NCBI GenBank assembly: GCA_019247135.1
Contig: JAFAPL010000546.1
Span: forward strand, 1 to 11,320
DNA: 11,320 nt
DNA from: Chloroflexota bacterium
Lineage (GTDB): Bacteria; Chloroflexota; UBA6077; CF-72
Reading direction: 5' to 3'
A model generated the notes under the pieces. The model was not told the DNA's origin, did not search any database, and was given only the letters and a program-made list of their open reading frames with translations. The first letter of the stretch is position 1. Every line of letters starts with the position of its first letter. The position numbers were made by a program, and so were the translations under genes. Positions 1-7,523 of this stretch are shown here, in pieces.

Positions 1-755
1 GGCGGGCTCCCGGTGAACACGTCGTCGGCCACTGGGGAGAGAAGGTGTTGGGAAAACGTATCGCAGATCGCGAGAACGTCGCGGTGGGTATGCACTGCGC
101 CTTTCGGCGTGCCGGTCGTCCCGGAGGTGAACGCAATCAGGCACGGATCGTCGGCGGCCGTGTCAACTGAGCGGAACTCTCCTGAATACCGTGCGGCGAG
201 CCCACCGAGCGAATCCGCTGTGTTCCTGGGATCTTCGTAGGCGACGCGCACGTGCGCAGTGGCCGCCCGCTGCATCTCCTCCGCCAGTCGAACGTCGCAC
301 AACGCAACCGAAACGGCTGCCCGTTCGAGCAGATGAGATAACTCGCGCGCACGCAGCATCGGCATGGTCGCCACCACGACAGCGCCCGCCTTTAATACGC
401 CGAGCCAGGCGGCGATCATCCACGGACTGTTGTAGCCGCGCAGTAGCACGCGGTTGCCGGGCTGCACTCGCAGATCTTGGACGAGCGCTGCCGCGATTCC
501 GTTGGACCATTGCTGGAGGTTCGCGTACGAAAGCCATTCACCGTTCGCGAAAATCGCACGGCGTTGTCCATTGCCCCGCTCCACGTGACGGTCCACGAGC
601 TCGACCGCGGCGTTGAGCTGACGCGGGTACTCGAGCCGCAGCGGTCCGAAGCAGTCGAGCACTGGCCAGTCCTCGGGTGCGGGCAAATGATCGCGAACGA
701 ACGTGTCGAGATGGGCGGTGTGACCGTCCCGCGCGCCGAGATCCGACAGTGTCAT
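1..755 (-). CDS. abmG: 2-aminobenzoate/benzoate-CoA ligase, N-terminal part (cut by left window edge)
   Basis: This is an ANL-superfamily adenylate-forming enzyme that probably activates anthranilate with ATP and CoA to 2-aminobenzoyl-CoA in the cytoplasm. About 251 residues are visible. The P-loop (A3) motif TSGTTGTPKG lies at residues 210-219, followed by VHTHRD, which is typical of benzoate-CoA ligases. The AMP- and carboxylate-binding core and the C-terminal lid lie beyond the edge. The ATG at 755-753 has an AGGGGG stretch about 9 nt upstream as a ribosome binding site. It is the last visible gene of the minus-strand operon, 143 nt after the acyl-CoA dehydrogenase. A 14-bp palindrome at 767-780 sits just before it, so it may also have its own promoter. 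Substrate is inferred from the neighbours (anthranilyl-CoA monooxygenase and kynureninase). Benzoate or another aryl acid cannot be excluded from this half of the protein alone. Confidence 0.85.
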   Translation of the reverse strand, partial: MTLSDLGARDGHTAHLDTFVRDHLPAPEDWPVLDCFGPLRLEYPRQLNAAVELVDRHVERGNGQRRAIFANGEWLSYANLQQWSNGIAAALVQDLRVQPGNRVLLRGYNSPWMIAAWLGVLKAGAVVVATMPMLRARELSHLLERAAVSVALCDVRLAEEMQRAATAHVRVAYEDPRNTADSLGGLAARYSGEFRSVDTAADDPCLIAFTSGTTGTPKGAVHTHRDVLAICDTFSQHLLSPVADDVFTGSP

Positions 756-766
756 GGTGCGGCCCC

Positions 767-780
767 CTGACGGTCGTCAG
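767..780. promoter_or_regulatory. Candidate operator upstream of the CoA ligase
   Basis: The arms CTGACG and CGTCAG form a perfect 6-bp inverted repeat around a 2-nt centre, 12 to 25 nt upstream of the ligase ATG. The same CTGACGnnCGTCA pattern recurs at the start of the monooxygenase gene (5716-5728 in this window). The rest of the gap 756-898 shows no clear sigma70 promoter: a TATTCT lies just beside the palindrome but has no convincing -35 partner. The operator role is inferred from position and recurrence. Confidence 0.4.
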
Positions 781-898
781 AATAGTAGTGTGTCTAGCGT
801 ACCGCGACCGCGAGCCGCGCTGCTGCTCGAGCCTTATGGCGGTTTGGCCGCCCCGACGCCGTGCGCTCGCGTAGCTGAGCGCATCAGTCCGCCCTCCT

Positions 899-2080
899 TC
901 AGGCGCGGGGATGAGCTGACGGGCGGGTGATCTGGCCGGCAATGATCAGCTGCTGGATCTCCGAGGTGCCTTCGTAAATCCGCAGCGCGCGCACCTCCCG
1001 ATACAGCCGTTCAACCGGAGTACCAACCACGAGTCCAAGCGCACCGAACAGCTGGACTGACTGATCCACAACGCGTTGCGCGGCTTCGGTTGCGAACCAC
1101 TTCGCCATAGCCGCCTCACGCGTCACACGGTCAGCGACGCAGTCACGCGTCCACGCGGCGCGGTACACGAGCAAGGCGCTCGCGTCGATGTCCGTCGCCA
1201 TACTGGCGAGCTTGGACTGCACCAGTTGAAACTCGGCCAACGGCCGACCGAATGCCACGCGGCTGTTCGCGCGCGCGACTGCCTCGTCGAGTGCGCGCCG
1301 AGCGAACCCCAGGGCCGCCGCGCCAACCGTCGAGCGGAAGACGTCGAGCGTGCCCATCGCGATCTTGAACCCGTCGCCTTCCTCGCCCAGGCGGTGGTCC
1401 GCCGGAACTCGACACTCCGAAAATCGCAGTGTCCCCAACGGGTGTGGTGCGCTCACCTGGATCCGCTCAGTCACGGTCAGTCCGGGCGCGTCCGCCGGTA
1501 CGACAAACGCGCTGAGCCCGCGCGATCCCGTCTCCGCGGTGCGCGCGAACACGACGTAGTGGTCCGCCAGGCCCGCGTTGGAGATCCACGTCTTTATGCC
1601 GTCCAGCACGTAGCTCCCATCCGGCTGGCGCCGTGCGGTCGTGCGCACCGACGCCACATCGGAGCCGGACTCGGGTTCCGAGAGCGCGAACGCGGCGATG
1701 CGTTCGCCGCGGGCGATCTCGGGCAGGTAACGCGCTTTCAGGTCGTTGTTGCCGAACAGCGTGATAGGTCCGCCACCGAGGCCCTGCATGGCAAACACGA
1801 AATCCGCCAGTCCCGACGCGCGCGCCAGCGTCTCGCGCGCGAGACACAGCGTGCGCACGTCGATACGTTCACCTCGACCTCCATACTCCGCGGGCACACA
1901 CGCGCGTAGCCAGCCAGCTGCGCCCAGGCTCTTGACGAGCCGCCGGCACGAGCCGTCCAGGTCCGATTCGTCGTGCTCGCTGGGCTCGCTGTGTTCGCCG
2001 AGCCATTGGTCCAACGCCGCGGCGAACTCGCGATGTGTATCGGCGAAGAACGGCCACTGAAGAAAGCTCCGGTCAGGCAT
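899..2080 (-). CDS. Acyl-CoA dehydrogenase of the anthranilate operon
   Basis: This is a 393-residue FAD-dependent acyl-CoA dehydrogenase, the usual family length. Visible features are the flavin/substrate-binding stretch [11 protein letters not shown] (131-141), WISNAG (165-170), the VAFGRPL segment (275-281) and the C-terminal IYEGTSEIQ, whose E370 is the position of the catalytic base in short-chain members. It would form an alpha,beta double bond in an acyl-CoA and pass electrons to ETF. In the aerobic 2-aminobenzoyl-CoA pathway such an enzyme is expected to act on ring-reduced or ring-opened CoA esters during the beta-oxidation-like phase, though the exact substrate is unknown. The ATG at 2080-2078 overlaps the crotonase stop by one base (TGATG), which indicates translational coupling. 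A longer frame reaches upstream to 2428 but would run deep into the crotonase gene, so the short start was preferred. Confidence 0.9.
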   Translation of the reverse strand: MPDRSFLQWPFFADTHREFAAALDQWLGEHSEPSEHDESDLDGSCRRLVKSLGAAGWLRACVPAEYGGRGERIDVRTLCLARETLARASGLADFVFAMQGLGGGPITLFGNNDLKARYLPEIARGERIAAFALSEPESGSDVASVRTTARRQPDGSYVLDGIKTWISNAGLADHYVVFARTAETGSRGLSAFVVPADAPGLTVTERIQVSAPHPLGTLRFSECRVPADHRLGEEGDGFKIAMGTLDVFRSTVGAAALGFARRALDEAVARANSRVAFGRPLAEFQLVQSKLASMATDIDASALLVYRAAWTRDCVADRVTREAAMAKWFATEAAQRVVDQSVQLFGALGLVVGTPVERLYREVRALRIYEGTSEIQQLIIAGQITRPSAHPRA

Positions 2081-2895
2081 CAGTCGCCCTGAAACACCGG
2101 CGGCCGCTTCGCAACAAAAGATTCGTAGGCACGCCGAAAATCGTTGGTTTGCATACACATCGCCTGCGCCTGCGCTTCCGACTCGATCGCCTCGTCGAGC
2201 GGCATATCCCACTCCTTGTGCAGCATGCGCTTGGTCATTGCCGTCGCAAACGTCGGGCCGGCAGCGAGGCTGCGTGCCAACGCCTCCGCCTCGGCTAGAA
2301 GTACATCCGGTTCGACCAGAGAATTGAAAAAACCCCAGCGTTCGGCTTCGGCGCCCTCGAGTACCCGCCCGGTGAGCAGAAGCTCGGTTGCGCGACCCTG
2401 GCCGACGATCCGCGGAAGGAGCGCGCACGCACCCATATCGGCTCCGGATAGTCCAACGCGGTTGAACAAGAACGCGACCCGCGCGCGAGGAGTTCCCAGG
2501 CGGAGATCGGAACCCATCGCCAGGATGGCGCCAGCGCCGGCGCAGACCCCATCGACGGCCGCAACGATCGGCTGCGGGCAGTGACGCATTGCCTTCAGCA
2601 GGTCGCCCGTCATGCGAGTGAATTGCAACTTGCCGGCCAGATCCATCTCTAAAAGAGGACCGATGATGTCGTGGACGTCCCCACCGGACGAGAAGTTCCC
2701 TTCGGCACCGGTGAGCACGACCGCGTTCACGGCCTCCGCGGTCTCTACCTGCGCCAGGCGGCGGAACGTGTCGCGGAGTTCCGCGTAGCTTTCGAACGTG
2801 AGTGGATTTTTCCGCTCTGGACGGTCGAGCGTGATCGTCCCGACGTGGTCGGCAACTGACCAGCGAAAGTGCCTGGGCTGCCAGGTGTTCGTCAT
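2080..2895 (-). CDS. Crotonase-superfamily (enoyl-CoA hydratase-like) protein
   Basis: This 271-residue crotonase-fold protein acts on CoA esters. The oxyanion-hole segments are visible as FSSGGD (68-73) and [11 protein letters not shown] (116-126). The two glutamates that define true hydratases (rat mitochondrial E144 and E164) align with I124 and R146, so both are absent. A conserved-looking [17 protein letters not shown] segment (147-163) offers D153 as an alternative acidic residue. The protein may therefore be an isomerase, hydrolase or ring-opening enzyme rather than a simple hydratase. It lies inside the anthranilyl-CoA operon: its ATG at 2895-2893 overlaps the RidA-family stop by ATGA, and its stop abuts the dehydrogenase start. 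That places it in processing the dearomatised C7 CoA ester. Family assignment is secure and the reaction is not. Confidence 0.88.
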   Translation of the reverse strand: MTNTWQPRHFRWSVADHVGTITLDRPERKNPLTFESYAELRDTFRRLAQVETAEAVNAVVLTGAEGNFSSGGDVHDIIGPLLEMDLAGKLQFTRMTGDLLKAMRHCPQPIVAAVDGVCAGAGAILAMGSDLRLGTPRARVAFLFNRVGLSGADMGACALLPRIVGQGRATELLLTGRVLEGAEAERWGFFNSLVEPDVLLAEAEALARSLAAGPTFATAMTKRMLHKEWDMPLDEAIESEAQAQAMCMQTNDFRRAYESFVAKRPPVFQGD

Positions 2896-3290
2896 CCGGG
2901 GATCACCGCCGTCGCCTCGATCTCGACCCTGGCTCCGTCCTCCAGGAGATCGGCAACCTGGACCAGCGTCATCGCTGGATAGTGTGCGCCGATCAGCTCG
3001 CGATACATCTGACCAATCTCGCGCAGCGCCGCCTGATACTCCCGCTTGTCGACGACGTACCACGTCATCCGCACAATGTGCTCCGGCCGCGCGCCACCAG
3101 CCTCGAGTACCTCGACCACGTTGCTCAGTGCCTGTCGGGCCTGCTCGACGAACACATCGGAACGCATACGGCCGGTCTTGTCCCAACCAATCTGGCCCGC
3201 GACGAACAGGATTCGGCCGCTCGCCACGACACCATTGGAGTATCCACGCGGCGCGGGCCACCCATCCGGTTGAACAATCTGATGCGTCAT
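2892..3290 (-). CDS. RidA/YjgF/UK114-family protein, possibly an enamine/imine-handling step
   Basis: This is a 132-residue single-domain Rid protein of usual length, expected to form a trimer with ligand sites between subunits. FVAGQIGWD (29-37), the central helix with [10 protein letters not shown] (57-66) and the C-terminal VEIEATAVI (122-130) are characteristic. In classical RidA an arginine in the P-A-R-S motif holds the substrate carboxylate. Here the equivalent segment reads PAMTLV, with M107 at that site. That feature is known for the divergent Rid subfamilies rather than for the archetypal 2-aminoacrylate deaminase. The ring-reduced anthranilyl-CoA product carries an enamine-type amino group, so hydrolytic release of ammonia is an attractive role, inferred only from context. 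The carboxylate there is a CoA thioester, so loss of the carboxylate-binding arginine would make sense. It overlaps both neighbours by ATGA. Confidence 0.85.
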   Translation of the reverse strand: MTHQIVQPDGWPAPRGYSNGVVASGRILFVAGQIGWDKTGRMRSDVFVEQARQALSNVVEVLEAGGARPEHIVRMTWYVVDKREYQAALREIGQMYRELIGAHYPAMTLVQVADLLEDGARVEIEATAVIPG

Positions 3291-5716
3291 CGCGGAGCAG
3301 ACTCCAGCCAGTGGCGTACCGCCGCCACGAGCTCGCCATTCAAGGACCGGTAGTGCTGACGTGCGAGCACCAGGAGACGCGCCTCGAGGTCGGCGAGCTC
3401 GCCGCGCGGATCCTCCTCGTTCAGTCGAATCACCAGTGGTTTCGGCGGAGCCTGGCCTTCGCGTGGGCGGGGCTGTACGGATTCGTATTGCACCGGCCAG
3501 CGGACGTCATACCAGTCCTGCGCCGCCGCCGCGTGCAGGGTCCAGTACGGATCACGCAGGTGCGGCCGCGCGAGCACGCACAGGTCCGCTCGGCCCGCGA
3601 CAAGAATACTGTTGATTTCATCGGGGCTCGTGATGTTGCCAACCGTCATCGTCGGCATGCCGGACTCATTGCGAATGCGATCGCTGAACGGAGTCTGAAA
3701 TGCACGCCCGTAGCGTGGCTGCTGCCACGGGACGGTCTGGCCCGCCGAGACGTCCAGAATATCGCAGTCGAGCGCCTTCAAAGCTCGCGCAAGCACGACC
3801 GTGTCCTCGCCGGCGATACCACCGGCCGCCCAATCCGTTCCGGAGACCCGCACCGACATTGGTTTCTCGGCCGGCCACACGCTGCGTACGGCTGCGAACA
3901 CCTCCAGCGGAAAGCGCATCCGATGTTCAACGTCCCCACCATATTCGTCTGTGCGGCGGTTCGTCAGCGGCGAAAGAAAGCTCGCGAGCAGATAGCCGTG
4001 CGCCATATGCAGCTCGAGCAGGTCGAAGCCCGCGTCGGCTCCGCGTCGGGTGGCGGCGACAAATTGCTCTATGACGGCGTCCATGTCGGCGCGATCCATC
4101 TCTCGCGGGACTTGACTGACGCCGTCGAAATACGCAAGCGGCGACGCCGAGACGAGCGGCCAATTGCCATCCTCCAGGGGCAGGTTGTCGCCCTCCCACA
4201 TCAGGCGCGTGGAGCCCTTGCGGCCGGCATGCCCCAGTTGGAGGCCGATGCGTGCCGAGCTGTACGTGTGCACGAATTCGACGATGCGTCGCCACGCGTG
4301 CGTGTGCTCGTCAGAGTAGATGCCCGCGCAGCCCGGGCTGATGCGCGCTTCAGCCGAAACGTCGGTCATCTCCGTCATCACCAGCGCAGCACCGCCAACC
4401 GCGCGACTGCCGAGGTGCACCAGGTGCCAGTCTGTCGGAGTTCCATCACAGGCCGAGTACATGCACATCGGAGAGACGACCACGCGGTTCATCAGGCGCA
4501 TGCCGCGCAGCTCGAACGGCGTGAACATCGGAGGCGGCAAGGGCTTCTGCGTGTCTGCATGCGCACCCGCGCCGCGCACGAAGTCCGCGTGAACGCAGTC
4601 GACCAATTCCGGATCGCGCACGCGCAGGTTGTCGAACGAGATCCGTCGACTCCGCGTCAACAAACTGAACGCGAACTGCTGCCGCTCAAACCCCATGTAG
4701 CGGTCGACGCCTTCGAACCAGGCCAGGCTTTCGTAGGCAGCGTTCTGGAATCGGCGTACGATTTGACGCCGCTCGGCCTCGTACGCGTCGAGCGCCGGTT
4801 CCAGGTCGGGCTCGTTGTTCAAATGGAATGCCAGCGCGATCGCGTCTTCCATGGCCAGCTTGGTGCCGGAACCAATCGAGAAATGCGCCGTGTGTGCGGC
4901 ATCTCCAAGCAGCACCAGGTTGCGATATCGCCACCGCTCGCACGTGAGCATGCCGAAGTTGATCCACGCGGACCGGTTTTTCAGCAGTGGCTGGCCCTGA
5001 AGGTCTTCGGCGAAGATGCGTTCACACAACGCCGCGCTCGCATCCTCCGACATCCGCTCCAGGCCGGCGGCGTGCCATGTTCGCGGATCGCATTCCACGA
5101 TGAAGGTGCTGTGATTTGCGTCATACCGATACGCGTGACACCAGAAGAGACCGAACTCCGTCCGGCGGAAGCTGAACGTGAAGTGCTCGAATGGGAATGT
5201 GGTGCCGAACCACGCGTAGCGATTTTGCCGCGCGTCTATGCTGGCGCCGAAGTGTGGGTCGTAGGCTTGGCGCAATCTGGAGTTGACGCCATCCGCGGCG
5301 ACGACCATATCGAAGTCCTCGAGCGGCGTGCGCGCATCGTGCTCGCAGTGGAACTGCATGTTCACGCCGAGCTCGTGCGCGCGCCGTTGCAGGATTTCGA
5401 GCAGCCGCGTGCGCGCGATGCCCGAAAATCCATGCCCGCCGGAAATCAGCGCTGGCTCCGCGTCGCGGCGAATCTCGATCGCATCCCAGCGGGCGAAAGT
5501 CCGCGTGATCTCGCGGAAAGTCGGTTCGTCGTTGGCCTGGAGATAGCCCAGCGTCTCGTCGGAGAAGACAACGCCAAAACCGAACGTGGCGTCGGGTGGA
5601 TTGCGCTCGACGATACTGACGTGAGCGTCGGGGTCGGCGCGTTTGAAGAGGATGCTGAAGTACAGGCCGCCTGGTCCGGCGCCGACGACGAGGACGCGCC
5701 GCCTCGACGTTTGCAT
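3287..5716 (-). CDS. abmA: 2-aminobenzoyl-CoA (anthranilyl-CoA) monooxygenase/reductase, fused two-domain flavoenzyme
   Basis: This 809-residue protein joins two flavin domains. Residues 1 to about 385 are a salicylate-hydroxylase-type FAD monooxygenase: GAGPGG at 12-17 binds ADP, and [24 protein letters not shown] near 269-292 is the second FAD motif. Residues about 397-745 are an Old Yellow Enzyme-type FMN reductase, with SPMCMY (C418) and the H570/H573/Y575 active-site set in LHMAHGY. This fusion is the hallmark of 2-aminobenzoyl-CoA monooxygenase/reductase, which hydroxylates and then reduces the ring to a non-aromatic 2-amino-5-oxocyclohexene-carboxyl-CoA. Salicylyl-CoA hydroxylases share the fused architecture and are the main alternative. 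Kynureninase next door favours anthranilate. The start at 5716 places the Rossmann strand at the normal distance; the frame stays open to 5806 but would overlap the divergent gene. A tail of about 60 residues beyond the reductase domain looks unusually long. It is the first gene of the operon. Confidence 0.88.
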   Translation of the reverse strand: MQTSRRRVLVVGAGPGGLYFSILFKRADPDAHVSIVERNPPDATFGFGVVFSDETLGYLQANDEPTFREITRTFARWDAIEIRRDAEPALISGGHGFSGIARTRLLEILQRRAHELGVNMQFHCEHDARTPLEDFDMVVAADGVNSRLRQAYDPHFGASIDARQNRYAWFGTTFPFEHFTFSFRRTEFGLFWCHAYRYDANHSTFIVECDPRTWHAAGLERMSEDASAALCERIFAEDLQGQPLLKNRSAWINFGMLTCERWRYRNLVLLGDAAHTAHFSIGSGTKLAMEDAIALAFHLNNEPDLEPALDAYEAERRQIVRRFQNAAYESLAWFEGVDRYMGFERQQFAFSLLTRSRRISFDNLRVRDPELVDCVHADFVRGAGAHADTQKPLPPPMFTPFELRGMRLMNRVVVSPMCMYSACDGTPTDWHLVHLGSRAVGGAALVMTEMTDVSAEARISPGCAGIYSDEHTHAWRRIVEFVHTYSSARIGLQLGHAGRKGSTRLMWEGDNLPLEDGNWPLVSASPLAYFDGVSQVPREMDRADMDAVIEQFVAATRRGADAGFDLLELHMAHGYLLASFLSPLTNRRTDEYGGDVEHRMRFPLEVFAAVRSVWPAEKPMSVRVSGTDWAAGGIAGEDTVVLARALKALDCDILDVSAGQTVPWQQPRYGRAFQTPFSDRIRNESGMPTMTVGNITSPDEINSILVAGRADLCVLARPHLRDPYWTLHAAAAQDWYDVRWPVQYESVQPRPREGQAPPKPLVIRLNEEDPRGELADLEARLLVLARQHYRSLNGELVAAVRHWLESAPR

Positions 5717-5728
5717 GACGAGCGTCAG
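5716..5728. promoter_or_regulatory. Candidate operator at the monooxygenase start codon
   Basis: TGACG and CGTCA arms with a 2-nt centre (5716-5727) overlap the chosen ATG of the monooxygenase gene. Read on the minus strand with the flanking C, the site is CTGACGnnCGTCA, the same as upstream of the ligase (767-780). It lies in the divergent region, about 65 nt from the start of the plus-strand RAM-domain gene, so one bound protein could act on both arms. No convincing -35/-10 pair or strong ribosome binding site was seen on either strand between 5717 and 5792. Confidence 0.35.
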
Positions 5729-5792
5729 CGTAGCACCATCATGCCGAAGTGTACGCAGAGGCCGGTTGCTGCTAGCCTGATCTGCCAACGCC

Positions 5793-6092
5793 ATGATCAC
5801 GGCCATCGTCCTGATTCACACCCAGCCCGGTCAGACAGCCACGGCCGGCGAAGCCCTCGCCGAACTCGCGGACGTCGCCGAGGTCTACTCCGTCACTGGC
5901 GAGTACGACCTCGTCGCCATCGTGCGCGTGCGCCGCTACGAACAGATGGCCGCCGTCGTCCCCCAGCACATCGCCAGCGTGCCCGGCGTCGCGCGCACCC
6001 ACACGCTCATGGCATTTCAGCACTTCTCGCGGCATGACCTGGACCGCATGTGGGGCATCGGTCTGGAGGCCGAACCCACTCCGGACGCATGA
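5793..6092 (+). CDS. Stand-alone Lrp/AsnC ligand-binding (RAM) domain protein
   Basis: This 99-residue protein is the alpha-beta ferredoxin-like RAM domain that in Lrp/AsnC regulators binds amino acids and drives oligomerisation. Here the N-terminal DNA-binding helix-turn-helix is absent. Recognisable blocks are [10 protein letters not shown] at the N-terminus (first strand), [11 protein letters not shown] (34-44, the glycine-containing effector turn) and [11 protein letters not shown] (65-75, last strand). Such single-domain proteins can bind amino acids or modulate full-length Lrp proteins, so it cannot be a DNA-binding repressor by itself. Its stop overlaps the kynureninase start by ATGA, so the two are almost certainly co-translated. 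A role in sensing tryptophan, kynurenine, alanine or anthranilate is a guess from context. The ATG at 5793 lacks a clear Shine-Dalgarno sequence but fits the domain boundary exactly. Confidence 0.85.
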   Translation: MITAIVLIHTQPGQTATAGEALAELADVAEVYSVTGEYDLVAIVRVRRYEQMAAVVPQHIASVPGVARTHTLMAFQHFSRHDLDRMWGIGLEAEPTPDA

Positions 6093-7369
6093 CGCTTCTC
6101 GACGACGTCGACGCACTCACTGGCCGCGACACCCGCGACGCGCTTGCCGGCTTCCGCGAGCGCTTCTACCTGAAGCCCGACACGCTGTATTTCGACGGCA
6201 ATTCGCTCGGACTCCTCTCGCGCGACGCCGAACGGTCGGTGCTCGAGGTGCTGGACGCCTGGCGCGATCTGGCCATCGATGGCTGGACCGGCGCGCAAAG
6301 GCCGTGGTTCCACCTGGGCGAAGACCTCGGCGACGCGCAGTGCGAGCTGGTCGGGGCAAAGCCGGGTGAGGTCGTCGTCACCGGAGCGATCACCACGAAC
6401 CTGCATTCGGTGCTCGCCAGCTTTTACGAGCCTCAGCCCGGCCGCACCAGAATCGTGGCGGACGAGCTGGACTTTCCGTCCGATCTGTACGCGATGCAGA
6501 GCCATCTCCGACTACGTGGGCTGGATCCGAAAGAGCACTTGCTGCTGGTGAAAAGCCGCGACGGCAGAACCATCGACGAACGGGACGTCGTGGCGATACT
6601 GGATCGACCTGACATCGCGTTCGTGTGGCTGCCGTCGGTGCTGTATCGCAGCGGCCAGCTGCTGGATATCCCGCGACTCACCGCCGCCGCACACGCGCGC
6701 GGCGTTCTCATCGGCTTCGACTGCGCACACTCGGCTGGCAGCGTGCCGCATCGTCTTCACGACTGGGGAGTGGACGTGGCGGTGTGGTGCAATTACAAGT
6801 ACCTGAACGCCGGACCCGGCGCCGTGGGCAGTCTGTACGTGCACCAGCGTCACCATCGCCGCGGGCCTGGGCTCGCGGGCTGGTGGGGCAGCAACAAGCA
6901 GCGTCAATTCGATATGGAGCCGTGGCTCACTCCAGCGGATACCGCCGCTGCATGGCAGATCAGCACGCCCTCGGTGCTGGGTGCTGCGGCCCTGTATGGA
7001 TCGGTGGCAATACTTCAGCAAGCGGGCCTGCAGGCGCTGCGGGAAAAATCGCTCGCGCTGACGTCATTGTTGATCGATCTGTGTGACACACACTTGAGTC
7101 CGCTCGGGTTTGTGGTTGGCACGCCGCGCGAGCCGGAGCGCCGCGGCGGCCACGTGGCGCTCGAACACCCGCATGCGGCGAGTATCACGCGTGCGCTGAA
7201 AGCGCGTGGCGTGGTGCCGGATTTTCGTCCGCCCAACGTGGTGCGGCTGGCGCCCGTGCCGCTGTATACGCGCTATGCAGATGTGGGCCAGCTGGTGCTC
7301 ACGCTGAAATCGATCGTGGAGTCCGGCGAGCACCTCCAGTTCGCCAACGAGCGCGCCGCCGTCGCCTGA
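6089..7369 (+). CDS. kynU: Kynureninase
   Basis: This 426-residue PLP-dependent fold-type I enzyme cleaves L-kynurenine to anthranilate and L-alanine (and usually 3-hydroxykynurenine to 3-hydroxyanthranilate) in the cytoplasm. Length is standard. Diagnostic features are YFDGNSLG (34-41), the cofactor-stacking ELDFPSD block (126-132), the PLP-pyridine aspartate in GFDCAHSAG (209-217, D211) and the Schiff-base lysine in WCNYKYLNAGPG (K237), followed by GWWGS (264-268) and TPSVLG (293-298). The ATG at 6089 overlaps the stop of the RAM-domain gene (ATGA) and gives the normal N-terminus; a longer frame to 6050 lies inside that gene. Its product anthranilate is the expected substrate of the divergent CoA-ligase/monooxygenase operon, so it links tryptophan breakdown to aerobic CoA-dependent ring cleavage. 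No tryptophan dioxygenase or formylkynurenine formamidase is in view. It is followed by a tandem hairpin array that can serve as terminator. Confidence 0.95.
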   Translation: MTLLDDVDALTGRDTRDALAGFRERFYLKPDTLYFDGNSLGLLSRDAERSVLEVLDAWRDLAIDGWTGAQRPWFHLGEDLGDAQCELVGAKPGEVVVTGAITTNLHSVLASFYEPQPGRTRIVADELDFPSDLYAMQSHLRLRGLDPKEHLLLVKSRDGRTIDERDVVAILDRPDIAFVWLPSVLYRSGQLLDIPRLTAAAHARGVLIGFDCAHSAGSVPHRLHDWGVDVAVWCNYKYLNAGPGAVGSLYVHQRHHRRGPGLAGWWGSNKQRQFDMEPWLTPADTAAAWQISTPSVLGAAALYGSVAILQQAGLQALREKSLALTSLLIDLCDTHLSPLGFVVGTPREPERRGGHVALEHPHAASITRALKARGVVPDFRPPNVVRLAPVPLYTRYADVGQLVLTLKSIVESGEHLQFANERAAVA

Positions 7370-7405
7370 CGACAGCACGGGCGGCGGGAGATCTCCGAGA
7401 GGGTC

Positions 7406-7440
7406 CAAGGGGCGAAGCCCCTTGAAATCTCTTTTGTTTT
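7406..7440 (+). terminator. Candidate rho-independent terminator of the kynureninase operon (copy 1)
   Basis: CAAGGGGC and GCCCCTTG pair as an 8-bp stem closed by a GAA triloop (7406-7424). The stem is followed by a tail with TCTCTTTTGTTTT. It starts 37 nt after the kynureninase stop on the coding strand. The T-run lies only on the plus-strand side, so it suits plus-strand transcripts. The three As directly after the stem are not ideal, so efficiency is uncertain. Confidence 0.6.
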
Positions 7441-7465
7441 AACCCCCCCTCTCTCCAAGAGGGTC

Positions 7466-7500
7466 CAAGGGGTGGAGCCCCTTGAAATCTCTTTTGTTTT
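7466..7500 (+). terminator. Second hairpin with T-tail (copy 2)
   Basis: A 7-bp CAAGGGG/CCCCTTG stem plus a T-G wobble surrounds a GGA loop (7466-7484), followed by the same TCTCTTTTGTTTT tail. AAGAG (7457-7461) can also pair with CTCTT (7489-7493), extending the structure across an internal loop. Confidence 0.5.
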
Positions 7501-7523
7501 ACCTCCCCCTCTCCAAGAGGGTC

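Noticed and set aside
1076..1909. Plus-strand frame of 277 codons
   Set aside because: Antisense to the acyl-CoA dehydrogenase, with no recognisable domain and shadow-type composition.
899..2428. Longer acyl-CoA dehydrogenase frame with about 116 extra N-terminal residues
   Set aside because: The extension lies inside the crotonase gene and looks low-complexity. The ATG at 2080 gives the normal family length and a TGATG junction.
2080..3339. Longer crotonase frame of 419 codons
   Set aside because: The added part is out of frame with, and entirely overlaps, the Rid gene. The ATG at 2895 gives the usual crotonase N-terminus and an ATGA junction.
5717..5806. N-terminal extension of the monooxygenase to 5806
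   Set aside because: It would overlap the divergent RAM-domain gene, and the 30 extra residues precede a Rossmann strand that normally lies at the N-terminus.
2798..6037. Plus-strand open frame of 1079 codons
   Set aside because: It runs antisense to the monooxygenase, Rid and part of the crotonase genes, has an Arg/His/Pro-rich composition without domain motifs, and is explained by the GC-rich third positions of the real minus-strand genes.
7059..7066. TGACGTCA inside kynureninase as a further operator
   Set aside because: It has no 2-nt centre and lies well inside the coding region, so it is expected by chance in GC-rich DNA.
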